A stretch of DNA of 64,000 nt from Candidatus Haliotispira prima (GTDB lineage Bacteria; Spirochaetota; Spirochaetia; SP-2023). The notes beneath the pieces were generated by a model. The model had not been told where the DNA came from. It saw nothing but the letters and a program-made list of their open reading frames with translations, and did not search any database. The position numbers and the translations under genes were made by a program. Position 1 is the stretch's first letter; the number at the start of each line of letters is the position of its first letter. This document shows positions 1-7,662 of the stretch, in pieces. The DNA lies in contig CP123443.1 of NCBI GenBank assembly GCA_029867005.1, positions 1,054,001 to 1,118,000 of the forward strand, in the 5' to 3' direction.

Positions 1-1
1 A

Positions 2-76
2 CAATTTCAGTGGATTATGGAGAATTTGGAGAAAATGGACAAATTCTTCAGACCAAAAGTTAAAGAAATAAAATGA
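2..76 (+). CDS. 3' end of an unidentified gene
   Basis: The frame is open from the window edge and ends in a TGA that overlaps the ATG of the next frame (ATGA), an arrangement typical of translationally coupled genes. The visible peptide is 24 residues, charged and helix-like (it contains ENLEKMDKFF). The last bases before the ATG resemble those in front of the intact hsdM at 5926, so this may be the end of an upstream member of an older hsd operon. The family cannot be identified from this fragment. Confidence 0.35.
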   Translation, partial: QFQWIMENLEKMDKFFRPKVKEIK

Positions 77-222
77 CAGACTTAGATATCATATCAAAAA
101 TTGGGAACCTCGCCGGTGTTTTGCGTGATGACGGGATTCGTTATGGCGATTATTCCAGACAAATTGCCTATTTTCTGTTCTTAAAAATAGCAAATGAACT
201 CAACAAACCGCCCTGTATATGA
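73..222 (+). pseudogene. hsdM remnant (N-terminal fragment)
   Basis: The 49 codons closely match the first ~48 residues of the intact HsdM at 5926 (shared blocks ISKI.NLAGVLRDDG, YGDY and ELNKPP) and then stop at TGA. The break occurs where the sequence changes abruptly into the leader of a surface-lipoprotein gene (TGAAGGC..TCCCATG). It has no methyltransferase motif I or IV, so it cannot be functional. It is the surviving end of a second type I modification gene, joined by recombination to a lipoprotein gene. Confidence 0.85.
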
Positions 223-234
223 AGGCACACTCCC

Positions 235-575
235 ATGAAAAACTAAGACAAAATATTTACTGACATTAAAATAAATGGTGTGATATCTAATATTCAATGA
301 GCTAAGTCCTTCTTTTCTTCCTCTTTTTCGTTCATCTGTTTGTGTCCGTCTGAGCCCAATTGACGGCAGACTCTCCTGCTACACCCCCATACACGGTCAG
401 TTTCACAACCACGGGGAAGCATACGGGCAAGACCAAGTCTGATTACACTTGGTTGGTAACGGACGATATCGCAATCTATGCCCACCGGCAGACCAAACAA
501 ACTGCCGACAGGGCTGCCCCGGAGGCTCTGATTGTCGGTCTGGGAGTGGTATTTTTCGGTTTCTTACCTCGGTAG
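235..575 (+). pseudogene. Decayed InlB/BspA-type surface lipoprotein gene
   Basis: The ATG and following bases match the start of the lipoprotein genes downstream, but the fourth codon is TAA and the signal-peptide region is shifted and shortened. From about 385 the frame again encodes a recognisable, shortened InlB-type repeat (PYTVSFTTTGKHTGKTKSDY, then DDIAIYAH), and it ends with the family's usual terminal ..R-stop. All the 25-residue BspA repeats are missing. It is a deletion derivative of the genes at 7663-22907 and is not expected to make a surface protein. Confidence 0.8.
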
Positions 576-657
576 CGTGATTGTAAGCAACGTTCGCCAA
601 TACCCCCCTTGTAATCCCCCCCTTATCAAACTCTCTAAATGAATATATAATTTGGCT
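568..657 (+). repeat. Direct repeat flanking the hsd operon, copy 1
   Basis: This block starts with the stop codon of the broken lipoprotein gene (CTCGGTAGCGTGA), runs through GTAAGCAAC.TTCGCCAATACC and TTGTAATCC, and includes a complete promoter. A closely similar block lies at 7540-7631, after hsdM. The two copies bracket hsdR-transposase-hsdS-hsdM and could recombine to delete or exchange the operon. Confidence 0.8.
623..651 (+). promoter_or_regulatory. Promoter of the hsd operon (lipoprotein-type)
   Basis: TTATCA and TATAAT are separated by exactly 17 bp. The box, the spacer sequence and the preceding C-tract (seven C) are those of the surface-lipoprotein promoters downstream, so the restriction operon appears to be driven by a captured lipoprotein promoter. 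Activity is inferred. Confidence 0.7.
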
Positions 658-711
658 TAATCCACACGTTCTGAATGTAGATGTAAAGGACCTAACTGGT
701 AGTAGCAAGCC

Positions 712-3512
712 ATGAACCAAAACCCCGAACAAATAGCAAGAGATAAAATAGACCAAATGTTGCATAAGGCCGGCTGGTTAGTTCAGTCAAAAAAGAAGGT
801 AAATCGGTCTGCCGGCATTGGTGTTGCTCTGCGAGAAACAAAGACAGAATCAGGTTCTGCGGATTACATACTCTTTGTGAACTTAAGAGCCGTTGGCATA
901 ATTGAAGCAAAGAAAGAAACAGAAGGCCATCGCTTAACGGTAGTCGAAGAACAATCTGTCCGCTATGCAACAGATGCGATTAAGATTGGAAAATTTAAGT
1001 TAGAAAGTGAAAAACCTTTCGTATATGAAAGTACAGGAACATTAACTCACTTTACAGATTACCGAGATCCCAAACCGAGAAGCAGACGCGTTTTTAGTTT
1101 TCACACACCGGAAACCATCGCAGAATGGATTAAAAAAGGACGTTCTCTACGAAACCGTCTTTTGTCTATGCCTCAGTTGGACGAAACAGGATTGCGACCG
1201 GCACAAATTGTTGCCATTAATAATTTGGAACAATCCTTTAAAAATAACCGCTCCAGAGCCTTAATCCAAATGGCTACCGGTGCAGGAAAAACCTTTACGG
1301 CAGCAACATTTGTCTATCGACTGCTAAAGCATGCGAATGCCAAACGTATTCTGTTTTTGGTTGACACCAAAAACCTCGGAGAGCAAGCCGAGCAGGAATT
1401 TATGACCTTTTTCAACCCAATGATGACAATCGAAAATTCACAGAGTTATACAATGTCCAACGGTTGACCTCTAACTACATTGCCTCGGATAGTCAAATAT
1501 GTATTTCTACGATACAACGGCTCTACTCTATTTTGAAAGGAGAAGAGCTGGACGAAAGTGCAGAACGTAATAATCCAAACGAAACTTCTTGGATGTCAAA
1601 AAAGAAGGCGGTTCCCGTAGATTACACACCGAAAGTCCCGATTGAACAATTTGACTTTATCGTAATAGACGAATGCCACCGCTCTATTTACAACGTATGG
1701 CAACAGGTACTGGACTATTTTGATGCTTTCTTGATTGGCTTGACGGCAACACCGGATAAAAGAACCTTTGGTTTCTTCAACAAAAATGTGGTAAGCGAAT
1801 ACACTTATGAAGAATCGGTAACAGACGGCGTGAATGTGCCCTATGATGTGTACACCATTGAAACGAAAATTTCTCAAAAAGGGGAGACCATAAAAGCCGG
1901 CTGGTATGTCGGCAGACGGGATAAACTCACGAGAAAAGAACGATGGGAGGAAGAGGATGAAGACACCGAGTACAAGCGGAACGACTTGGATAAAAAGGTG
2001 GTCAACCCTGATCAAATAAGAACCATCGTAAGGGAATATAAACGAGCATTAAAAATGGAAATCTTCCCGAATCGAGTAGATGCCAAGGGTGAATATGAAG
2101 TGCCCAAAACATTAGTGTTTGTCAAAACAGACAGCCATGCAGACGACATCATCAAAATCATTCGCGAGGAGTTTAATGAAGGTAACGATTTCTGTAAAAA
2201 AGTAACTTACAAAACGGATGAAGACCCCAAATCGGTCTTGAATCGTTTTCGAAATTCTTACTATCCGCGTATTGCCGTTACGGTAGATATGATTGCCACT
2301 GGTACGGATGTAAAACCGTTAGAAGTATTGCTCTTCATGCGTGATGTCAGAAGTTCCAACTACTTTGAGCAAATGAAAGGCAGGGGAACACGAACCATCA
2401 ACAACGATTCCTTGCAAATGGTTTCTCGCACCGCCAAAAGCAAAACGCATTTTGTAATTGTAGATGCCATTGGTGCGACCAAATCGAAAAAGACCGATAG
2501 CCGACCGTTAGAAAGAAAACACAATATCCCGCTGAAAGACCTATTGAATGCCGTAACAATGGGGATCAAAGATGAAGATTTGTTTTTATCTTTAGCGAAT
2601 CGACTGATCCGGTTAGAAAAGCAAATCACCGAAAAGGAAGAAGACAAGTTGCGGGAATTGTCCGGTGGTAAAGACCTAAAGCAAATTACTAAGGAATTGA
2701 TCGCAGCTTACGACCAAGATGAAATAGACAAGAAAGCCGCTTCGACTCCGCTCCGCGACCACAGTCCTGCACTATTGGAAGAAGCTAAGAAAACCGCTCA
2801 AGAGGAATTGATTAGACAAGCCGCTTCCACTTTCAACGGTGAGTTAAACGATTACATGGAGAATGTCCGCAGGGAACACGAACAGATTATTGACATTGTG
2901 AATATTGACACCGTTACCAAATCAGAATGGGATACCACATCTTTAGACAAAGCAACTGCTATTGTTAAAGATTTTAGCGAATACCTCGAGTTGCACAAAA
3001 ACGAAATAATGGCTTTGAGTATTTTCTACAATCAACCCTACAAGCGCAGAGAGATTACTTTCAAAATGATTAAAGAGGTGTTTGATAAACTGACATTAGA
3101 AAAGCCAATGCTTGCACCAGACTATGTTTGGGATGCCTACGCTACCTTGAGCTTATCGAAAGGTGTCACTGTTCCAAACCAACCCAAAAACGAACTCACC
3201 GCATTGGTTTCTTTGATACGCCGAGCTTGTGGAATTGATAGCGAACTGAAAGCTTTTGATAAAATGATGGATGAGAATTTCAAAAAATGGATTTTCAAAC
3301 AAAATGCAGGAAAGCACAACCGATTTACCAACGAACAAATGGACTGGCTGCGCATGATCAGAGACCATGTAGTGAGCAGTTACCATATAGAACTGGATGA
3401 CTTGGACTATACCCCATTCGACAGCCAAGGCGGTAAAGGGAAAATGTTCCAACTCTTTGGAGACGAAATGAATAAAATTATTGAGGAATTGAACGAAGTC
3501 TTGGCGGCGTAA
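712..3512 (+). pseudogene. hsdR: Type I restriction enzyme R subunit, frameshifted
   Basis: HsdR is the motor and nuclease subunit of a type I restriction-modification complex. The first frame (712-1467) carries the nuclease signature (Asp51, then EAK at 65-67) and Walker A GAGKT (190-194). The second (from before 1464 to 3512) carries the DECH box, the LTATP motif and the late helicase motif GRGTR. Homology passes from one frame to the other near 1408-1418 (..TFFNP, then NDDNRKFTELYNVQRL), so one base is missing, probably in the T5 or C3 run there. The slip site is not a canonical -1 heptamer. As read, neither half can act as a full restriction motor. Alternatives are a sequencing error or a reversible slippage switch. 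There is no strong ribosome site before 712. The operon continues into the transposase gene 8 bp later. Confidence 0.88.
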
Positions 3513-3520
3513 AAGATTTT

Positions 3521-4201
3521 ATGGAATTATATAAAGGAAAATACCGTATCGAATCCAATAGATTGCGTTCTTGGAATTACGGATGGAATGCATGTTATTT
3601 TGTTACCATTTGCACCCAAAACCGAGAATGTTTTTTTGGTAGTATCAATAATGGCATAATGGAATTGTCAGGAATTGGCCATATTGCCAATTCCTGTTGG
3701 CGTGAAATCCCCAGTCATTTTCCGTTTGTTGAGTTGGGCGAACACATTATTATGCCCAATCATGTACATGGTATTATCACTATAAACAAATCAACCAATA
3801 ATGTGATGGATGGTGGGGGTATGATGAATGCAGTAATAAATGTGGAGACGCAAGATTTTGCGTCTCCACATTCATCACTGCATTCATTACCAGATTCATT
3901 ACCGCATTCATTACCACATTCTCCGCCATACCATCCACCACACGACGACACATACCGCACGCCACCATCCCAAAACAAATTTGGACCACAATCAAAAAAT
4001 TTGGGATCTATTATTAGGGGATTTAAAATCGGTGTAACCAAAAATGCCAGAACTATTACACCCGAATTTTCATGGCAGCGCAATTACCACGACCATATTA
4101 TCCGTGATGAAAAATCCTATCACAATATTTCAAATTACATTAGGCTCAACCCAACACGTTGGGTGGATGACACATGCCATCCTAAAAATCCAGAAAAATG
4201 A
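3521..4201 (+). CDS. REP-associated tyrosine transposase (RAYT, IS200-like Y1 family)
   Basis: The 226-residue protein has the Y1/TnpA-REP fold signature: YFVTICTQNR near residue 27, the HUH metal motif in MPNHVHG (His81 and His83), then LGSIIRGFKIGVTK and the RNYHDHII segment that holds the presumed nucleophilic tyrosine. RAYTs are domesticated single-strand transposases that act on REP palindromes and do not move as ordinary insertion sequences. It lies between hsdR and hsdS in the same direction and overlaps the hsdS start by 4 bp. Its own coding sequence contains a REP-like hairpin (3841-3870) and a 12-bp tandem repeat that encodes a His/Ser/Pro-rich loop, both between the HUH motif and the C-terminal part. 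Activity is untested, but no motif is visibly broken. Confidence 0.88.
   Translation: MELYKGKYRIESNRLRSWNYGWNACYFVTICTQNRECFFGSINNGIMELSGIGHIANSCWREIPSHFPFVELGEHIIMPNHVHGIITINKSTNNVMDGGGMMNAVINVETQDFASPHSSLHSLPDSLPHSLPHSPPYHPPHDDTYRTPPSQNKFGPQSKNLGSIIRGFKIGVTKNARTITPEFSWQRNYHDHIIRDEKSYHNISNYIRLNPTRWVDDTCHPKNPEK
3818..3891 (+). repeat. REP-like palindrome inside the transposase gene
   Basis: The core at 3841-3870 is a perfect 13-bp stem (TGTGGAGACGCAA / TTGCGTCTCCACA) around a GATT loop. The arms continue imperfectly outward to 3818 and 3891. It is read in frame as VETQDFASP. The inner part (GAGACGCAA stem plus loop) is identical, in the opposite orientation, to the palindrome in hsdS. Confidence 0.9.
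3869..3928 (+). repeat. 12-bp tandem repeat in the transposase gene
   Basis: There are five in-frame units of the type CATTCATTACCA (the first and last diverged). They extend one arm of the palindrome and encode a His/Ser/Leu/Pro-rich linker. A change in unit number would keep the reading frame. Confidence 0.75.
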
Positions 4202-5853
4202 GGGGTGTAATGAGAGAAGATTGGGTAGAAGTTGAGTTAGGTGAGGTTTTAATTCAATCAAAAGAAAAGCATAAGCCAGAGAAAATAGAATCGCTTTTTT
4301 ATATAGGTCTGGAACACATAGAAAAATCGACTGGTAATCTAACAGTAGACACAGGAGTATCCGAAATAAAGACCGTAAAGAATAAGTTCGGTCAAGATCA
4401 ATTACTTTACGGAAAGTTAAGACCATACCTCAATAAGGTTCACCTCACTAAAAATCATGGTGTTTGTTCCACTGATATTCTAGTTTTTGATGTTAGTTCT
4501 GCACTTATAAGTAAGTTTGCATTATTAAAAATGTTGAGTAGAAAGTTTGTAAACGATATGTCGGCAAACACTAGCGGTGTCAACCTACCAAGAGTTTCTA
4601 CAAAATACGTTAATGCATATCCGTTCCCCCTCCCCCCCCTCCCCGAACAACGCGCCATAGTCGCCAAAATAGAAACACTCTTTTCCGATTTAGACAAAGG
4701 CGTAGCCGATCTCAAAAAAGCCCAAGACCAATTAAAAGTCTACCGCCAAGCCGTTTTGAAAAAAGCTTTTGAGGGGGAGTTGACGAAGGAATGGCGAGAA
4801 CAACAAGTAAAGACGCGGAGGGTAGTTGAGACGGGGAGGGTAGTTGAGACGGGGAGGGTAGTTGAGACGGGGAAGGTAGTTGAGACGGGGAAGGTAGTTG
4901 AGACGGGGAAGGTAGTTGAGACGCGGAAGGTAGTTGAGACGCGGAAGGTAGTTGAGACGCAAAATCTTGCGTCTCAACTACTCTCCGCAGATGAATTGTT
5001 GGAGCAAATCAAAGAAGAACGCCAAAAGCACTACGAACAACAAATTGAAAGTTGGAAACAAGCGGTAAAGGCTTGGGAAGAAAATGGTAAGGGTGGGAAG
5101 AAGCCTGGGAAGCCGAAAAAATTGATTGAAATTTCCAATTTGAGACAAGAAGAACTCGATAAATTAGATTCTTTACCAAGTGAATGGCTTTATTCTTATT
5201 TAGCATTTGCAGGCGAACTTGCTCGTGGAAAATCTAAGCATAGGCCAAGAAATGACTCGAAACTATTTGCCAACGGGAAATATCCATTTATTCAAACAGG
5301 GGATGTAAAGGCTCAAAAAATAATAACCTCCTTCGATAAGAAATATAGTGAGTTCGGTTTGGAACAGAGTAAACTATGGAAAAAAGGGACTCTATGTATA
5401 ACAATTGCTGCAAATATAGCAGAAACTGGTTTTTTGGGAATTGATGCTTGCTTCCCTGATAGTATTGTAGGTTTTACTCCATTCAATGAAATAATTGAAA
5501 ATAATTTCATTGAATACTTCTTTCAGTTGGCAAAGAACAGGATAGCCGCTTATGCCCCTGCTACTGCTCAAAAAAATATCAACTTAACAATTTTAGAAAA
5601 TTTGGTCGTTCCGTGTTGTTCTAAAAAAGAACAACACGAAATCGTCCGCCAAATCGAATCCCGCCTATACGTTTGCGATAAAGTAGAACAAAGCATTATT
5701 GAGAGTTTAGAAAAAACCGAAGCCCTTCGCCAAAGCATTTTAAAAAAAGCCTTTGAAGGGCGGTTGCTTTCAGAAGAAGAAATAGCCGCCTGTAAGGCAG
5801 CACCGGATTACGAACCGGCTTCAGTTTTGTTGGCCCGCATTAAGTCGAAATGA
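4198..5853 (+). CDS. hsdS: Type I restriction-modification specificity subunit
   Basis: HsdS reads the bipartite DNA target for the HsdR2M2S complex through two target-recognition domains (TRDs) joined by conserved helices. Here TRD1 spans roughly residues 5-145. The first conserved helix follows (PLPPLPEQRAIVAKIETLF, then KKAFEGELTKEWREQ near 195), then TRD2 and a second helix pair ending in KKAFEGRL. Between the helix and SADELLEQIKEER there is an extra run of hexapeptides (T-G/R-R/K-V-V-E), encoded by the 18-bp tandem repeat and closed by a REP palindrome. This lengthens the arm that sets the distance between the two half-sites. The 4198 ATG overlaps the previous stop; 4210 is an alternative start. 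The gene also has a C8 run in TRD1's exit segment. It is complete in frame. Confidence 0.9.
   Translation: MRGVMREDWVEVELGEVLIQSKEKHKPEKIESLFYIGLEHIEKSTGNLTVDTGVSEIKTVKNKFGQDQLLYGKLRPYLNKVHLTKNHGVCSTDILVFDVSSALISKFALLKMLSRKFVNDMSANTSGVNLPRVSTKYVNAYPFPLPPLPEQRAIVAKIETLFSDLDKGVADLKKAQDQLKVYRQAVLKKAFEGELTKEWREQQVKTRRVVETGRVVETGRVVETGKVVETGKVVETGKVVETRKVVETRKVVETQNLASQLLSADELLEQIKEERQKHYEQQIESWKQAVKAWEENGKGGKKPGKPKKLIEISNLRQEELDKLDSLPSEWLYSYLAFAGELARGKSKHRPRNDSKLFANGKYPFIQTGDVKAQKIITSFDKKYSEFGLEQSKLWKKGTLCITIAANIAETGFLGIDACFPDSIVGFTPFNEIIENNFIEYFFQLAKNRIAAYAPATAQKNINLTILENLVVPCCSKKEQHEIVRQIESRLYVCDKVEQSIIESLEKTEALRQSILKKAFEGRLLSEEEIAACKAAPDYEPASVLLARIKSK
4632..4639 (+). repeat. C8 homopolymer within hsdS
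   Basis: Eight C residues in a C-rich stretch encode part of PFPLPPLPEQ. A one-base change would truncate HsdS just before the first conserved helix. It is a candidate slippage site only. Confidence 0.6.
4811..4954 (+). repeat. 18-bp tandem repeat in the hsdS spacer
   Basis: Eight consecutive 18-bp units (AGACGSGGARGGTAGTTG type) encode hexapeptides such as TGRVVE and TGKVVE. A ninth unit merges into the REP palindrome. The unit contains the palindrome's arm GTAGTTGAGACGC, so the array probably grew from it. Units differ at two or three bases, and any copy-number change keeps the frame. Confidence 0.92.
4948..4981 (-). repeat. REP-like palindrome in hsdS
   Basis: A perfect 15-bp stem (GTAGTTGAGACGCAA / TTGCGTCTCAACTAC) surrounds an AATC loop. 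The central 22 bp are the reverse complement of the core at 3845-3866 in the transposase gene. It is read in frame as ETQNLASQ. Confidence 0.9.
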
Positions 5854-5866
5854 GAAAAGGAAAATA

Positions 5867-5929
5867 ATGATGAACCAAGAAGACAAAAAAATCGAGTATA
5901 TTAATCAAGCGGTTAAGGAAATAACATGA
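5867..5929 (+). CDS. 20-residue ORF between hsdS and hsdM
   Basis: The ORF starts ATGATG after a purine-rich GAGAAAAGGAAAAT and ends in a TGA overlapping the hsdM ATG (ATGA). It encodes a small charged peptide (MNQEDKKIEYINQAVKEIT). It could couple hsdM translation to upstream reading or be the relic of a small gene; the bases before the hsdM remnant at 73 end in a similar way. It is not a recognised family. Confidence 0.35.
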   Translation: MMNQEDKKIEYINQAVKEIT

Positions 5930-7455
5930 CAGACTCAAGCATCATATCAAAAATCTGGAACCTCGCCGGCGTATTGCGCGATGACGGGGTGAGTTACGGG
6001 GATTACCTCGAACAAATCACCTATTTGCTATTCCTCAAAATGGCGGAAGAATTGAATAAACCACCGTATAGCAAAGGGCTAAAGTTCCCTAAACTGAAAG
6101 ATGTGGAAGGCGCAGAAATTGCGGATGGTGAAACCTGTGATTGGGAAACACTATCAAGTAAAAGAGGAGCTGAATTAGAATCCTTTTACAGCGAGTTGCT
6201 GCGTAGCTTGTCTACGGAAAAAGGCATGTTGGGGCAGATTTTCACCAAAAGCCAAAACAAGATTCAAGACCCTTCCAAACTCTTAAAGGTGATTGACCTA
6301 ATCAGCAAAGAGAATTGGAACATGATGGGTGCGGACATCAAAGGGAAAATCTACGAAGGTCTTTTGGAAAAGAACGCCATGGACAGCAGTGGCAGTTCCG
6401 GTGCCGGTCAGTATTTTACCCCGAGAGCTTTGATCAAAGCGATAGTAGCATGCGTACAACCCAAGCCTAATAAATCCATCGCAGATCCGGCATGTGGTTC
6501 CGGGGGATTTTTCTTAGCCGCTTATGACTGGATAGTTGCCAATAACAAGCTGGATCGAGAAGAAAAAGCCTTTCTTAAAAACAAGACCTTTTACGGAAAT
6601 GAGATTGTAGCCAATACGCGCAGAATGTGTTTAATGAACATGTACTTACACAATATCGGGGAAATTGACGGCGATACACCTATCAAGTCTACAGATGCCT
6701 TGGTAGCTGATGATGGCCTGCGAGTAGATTACGTTTTAGCCAATCCGCCTTTTGGCAAGAAAAGTAGCATGACCATCACCAATGAAGAGGGTGAGGCGGA
6801 AAAACAGGACATGAGCTATAACCGCCAGGACTTTTGGGAAACTACGTCCAACAAGCAGTTAAACTTTGCGCAGCACATTAAAACCATGCTGAAAATCACC
6901 GGTGAAGCCGCAGTAGTATTACCCGACAATGTTTTGTTTGAAGGCGGAGCAGGGGAAGAAGTGCGAAAGCAATTATTGAAAACAACCGAGTTACATACCA
7001 TACTCCGTTTACCTACGGGAATATTCTATGCTCCGGGTGTAAAAGCAAATGTTTTGTTCTTCAACAACAAACCGGCAAGTAAAGAGGCTTGGACAAAAGA
7101 GACCTGGTTTTATGATTACAGAACCAATATTCATCATACACCAAAGAAACATACCATGACTACACAGCATTTGGAGGAATTCATCAAGCTCTACAATCCG
7201 GCCAATCTGAGCAAAAGAAAAGAAACTTGGAGCGCAGAAAATGAAGAGGGCAGATGGCGTAAATACTCTTATGATGAAATTATAGCCAGAGATAAAACCA
7301 GCCTTGACATCTTCTGGATTAAGGACAAGAGTTTAACTGATTTAGACGATTTGCCCGATCCGGATATTTTGGCAAATGAGATTATCGAGAACATAGAATC
7401 CGGGTTGAATAGCTTCAGAGAGATTATGGAAACGATTAATGGTGAGACTGAATAG
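5926..7455 (+). CDS. hsdM: Type I restriction-modification N6-adenine methyltransferase subunit
   Basis: HsdM transfers the methyl group from S-adenosylmethionine to adenine in the target chosen by HsdS. The 509-residue protein is of normal length and has the helical N-terminal domain (ISKIWNLAGVLRDDGVSYGDY), GQYFTPR near 161, motif I DPACGSGGFF (187-196) and motif IV NPPFG (273-277). All are intact, so modification can continue even though hsdR is shifted. The start overlaps the stop of a 20-codon ORF. It closes the hsdR-transposase-hsdS-hsdM operon. The paralogous fragment at 73-222 shows that a second copy once existed here. Confidence 0.95.
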   Translation: MTDSSIISKIWNLAGVLRDDGVSYGDYLEQITYLLFLKMAEELNKPPYSKGLKFPKLKDVEGAEIADGETCDWETLSSKRGAELESFYSELLRSLSTEKGMLGQIFTKSQNKIQDPSKLLKVIDLISKENWNMMGADIKGKIYEGLLEKNAMDSSGSSGAGQYFTPRALIKAIVACVQPKPNKSIADPACGSGGFFLAAYDWIVANNKLDREEKAFLKNKTFYGNEIVANTRRMCLMNMYLHNIGEIDGDTPIKSTDALVADDGLRVDYVLANPPFGKKSSMTITNEEGEAEKQDMSYNRQDFWETTSNKQLNFAQHIKTMLKITGEAAVVLPDNVLFEGGAGEEVRKQLLKTTELHTILRLPTGIFYAPGVKANVLFFNNKPASKEAWTKETWFYDYRTNIHHTPKKHTMTTQHLEEFIKLYNPANLSKRKETWSAENEEGRWRKYSYDEIIARDKTSLDIFWIKDKSLTDLDDLPDPDILANEIIENIESGLNSFREIMETINGETE

Positions 7456-7539
7456 TGCAAATAGAAATCTTTGCAATAAAGTGTGATCAAGACATGTTCA
7501 CACTTATCGGTATCAGGATGTCCCATAAATCTCCAAAAT

Positions 7540-7631
7540 CTCGGTAGCGTGATGTAAGCAACTTTCGCCAATACCTTGCCCTTGTAATCCTCCCCCTTAC
7601 CAAACTTCCTAAATCAATATATAATCGGGCT
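7540..7631 (+). repeat. Direct repeat flanking the hsd operon, copy 2
   Basis: This matches 568-657 with a few substitutions and small indels, from CTCGGTAGCGTGA through the promoter of the next gene. It is preceded by CCCATAAATCTCC, a relic of the lipoprotein genes' 3' coding end (compare the last codons at 15400 and 17050). The hsd operon therefore sits between two pieces of lipoprotein genes. Confidence 0.8.
7597..7625 (+). promoter_or_regulatory. Promoter of lipoprotein gene 1
   Basis: TTACCA, 17 bp, TATAAT, preceded by five C. The start codon lies 37 bp after the -10 box. Confidence 0.7.
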
Positions 7632-7662
7632 TCAAATTCACTCTGTTTGAAGGCGTATTCCC

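Noticed and set aside
1400-1425. Programmed -1 frameshift in hsdR
   Set aside because: The slip site (ACC TTT TTC) does not fit a canonical X-XXY-YYZ heptamer and no strong downstream hairpin is evident; a mutation or sequencing error is simpler.
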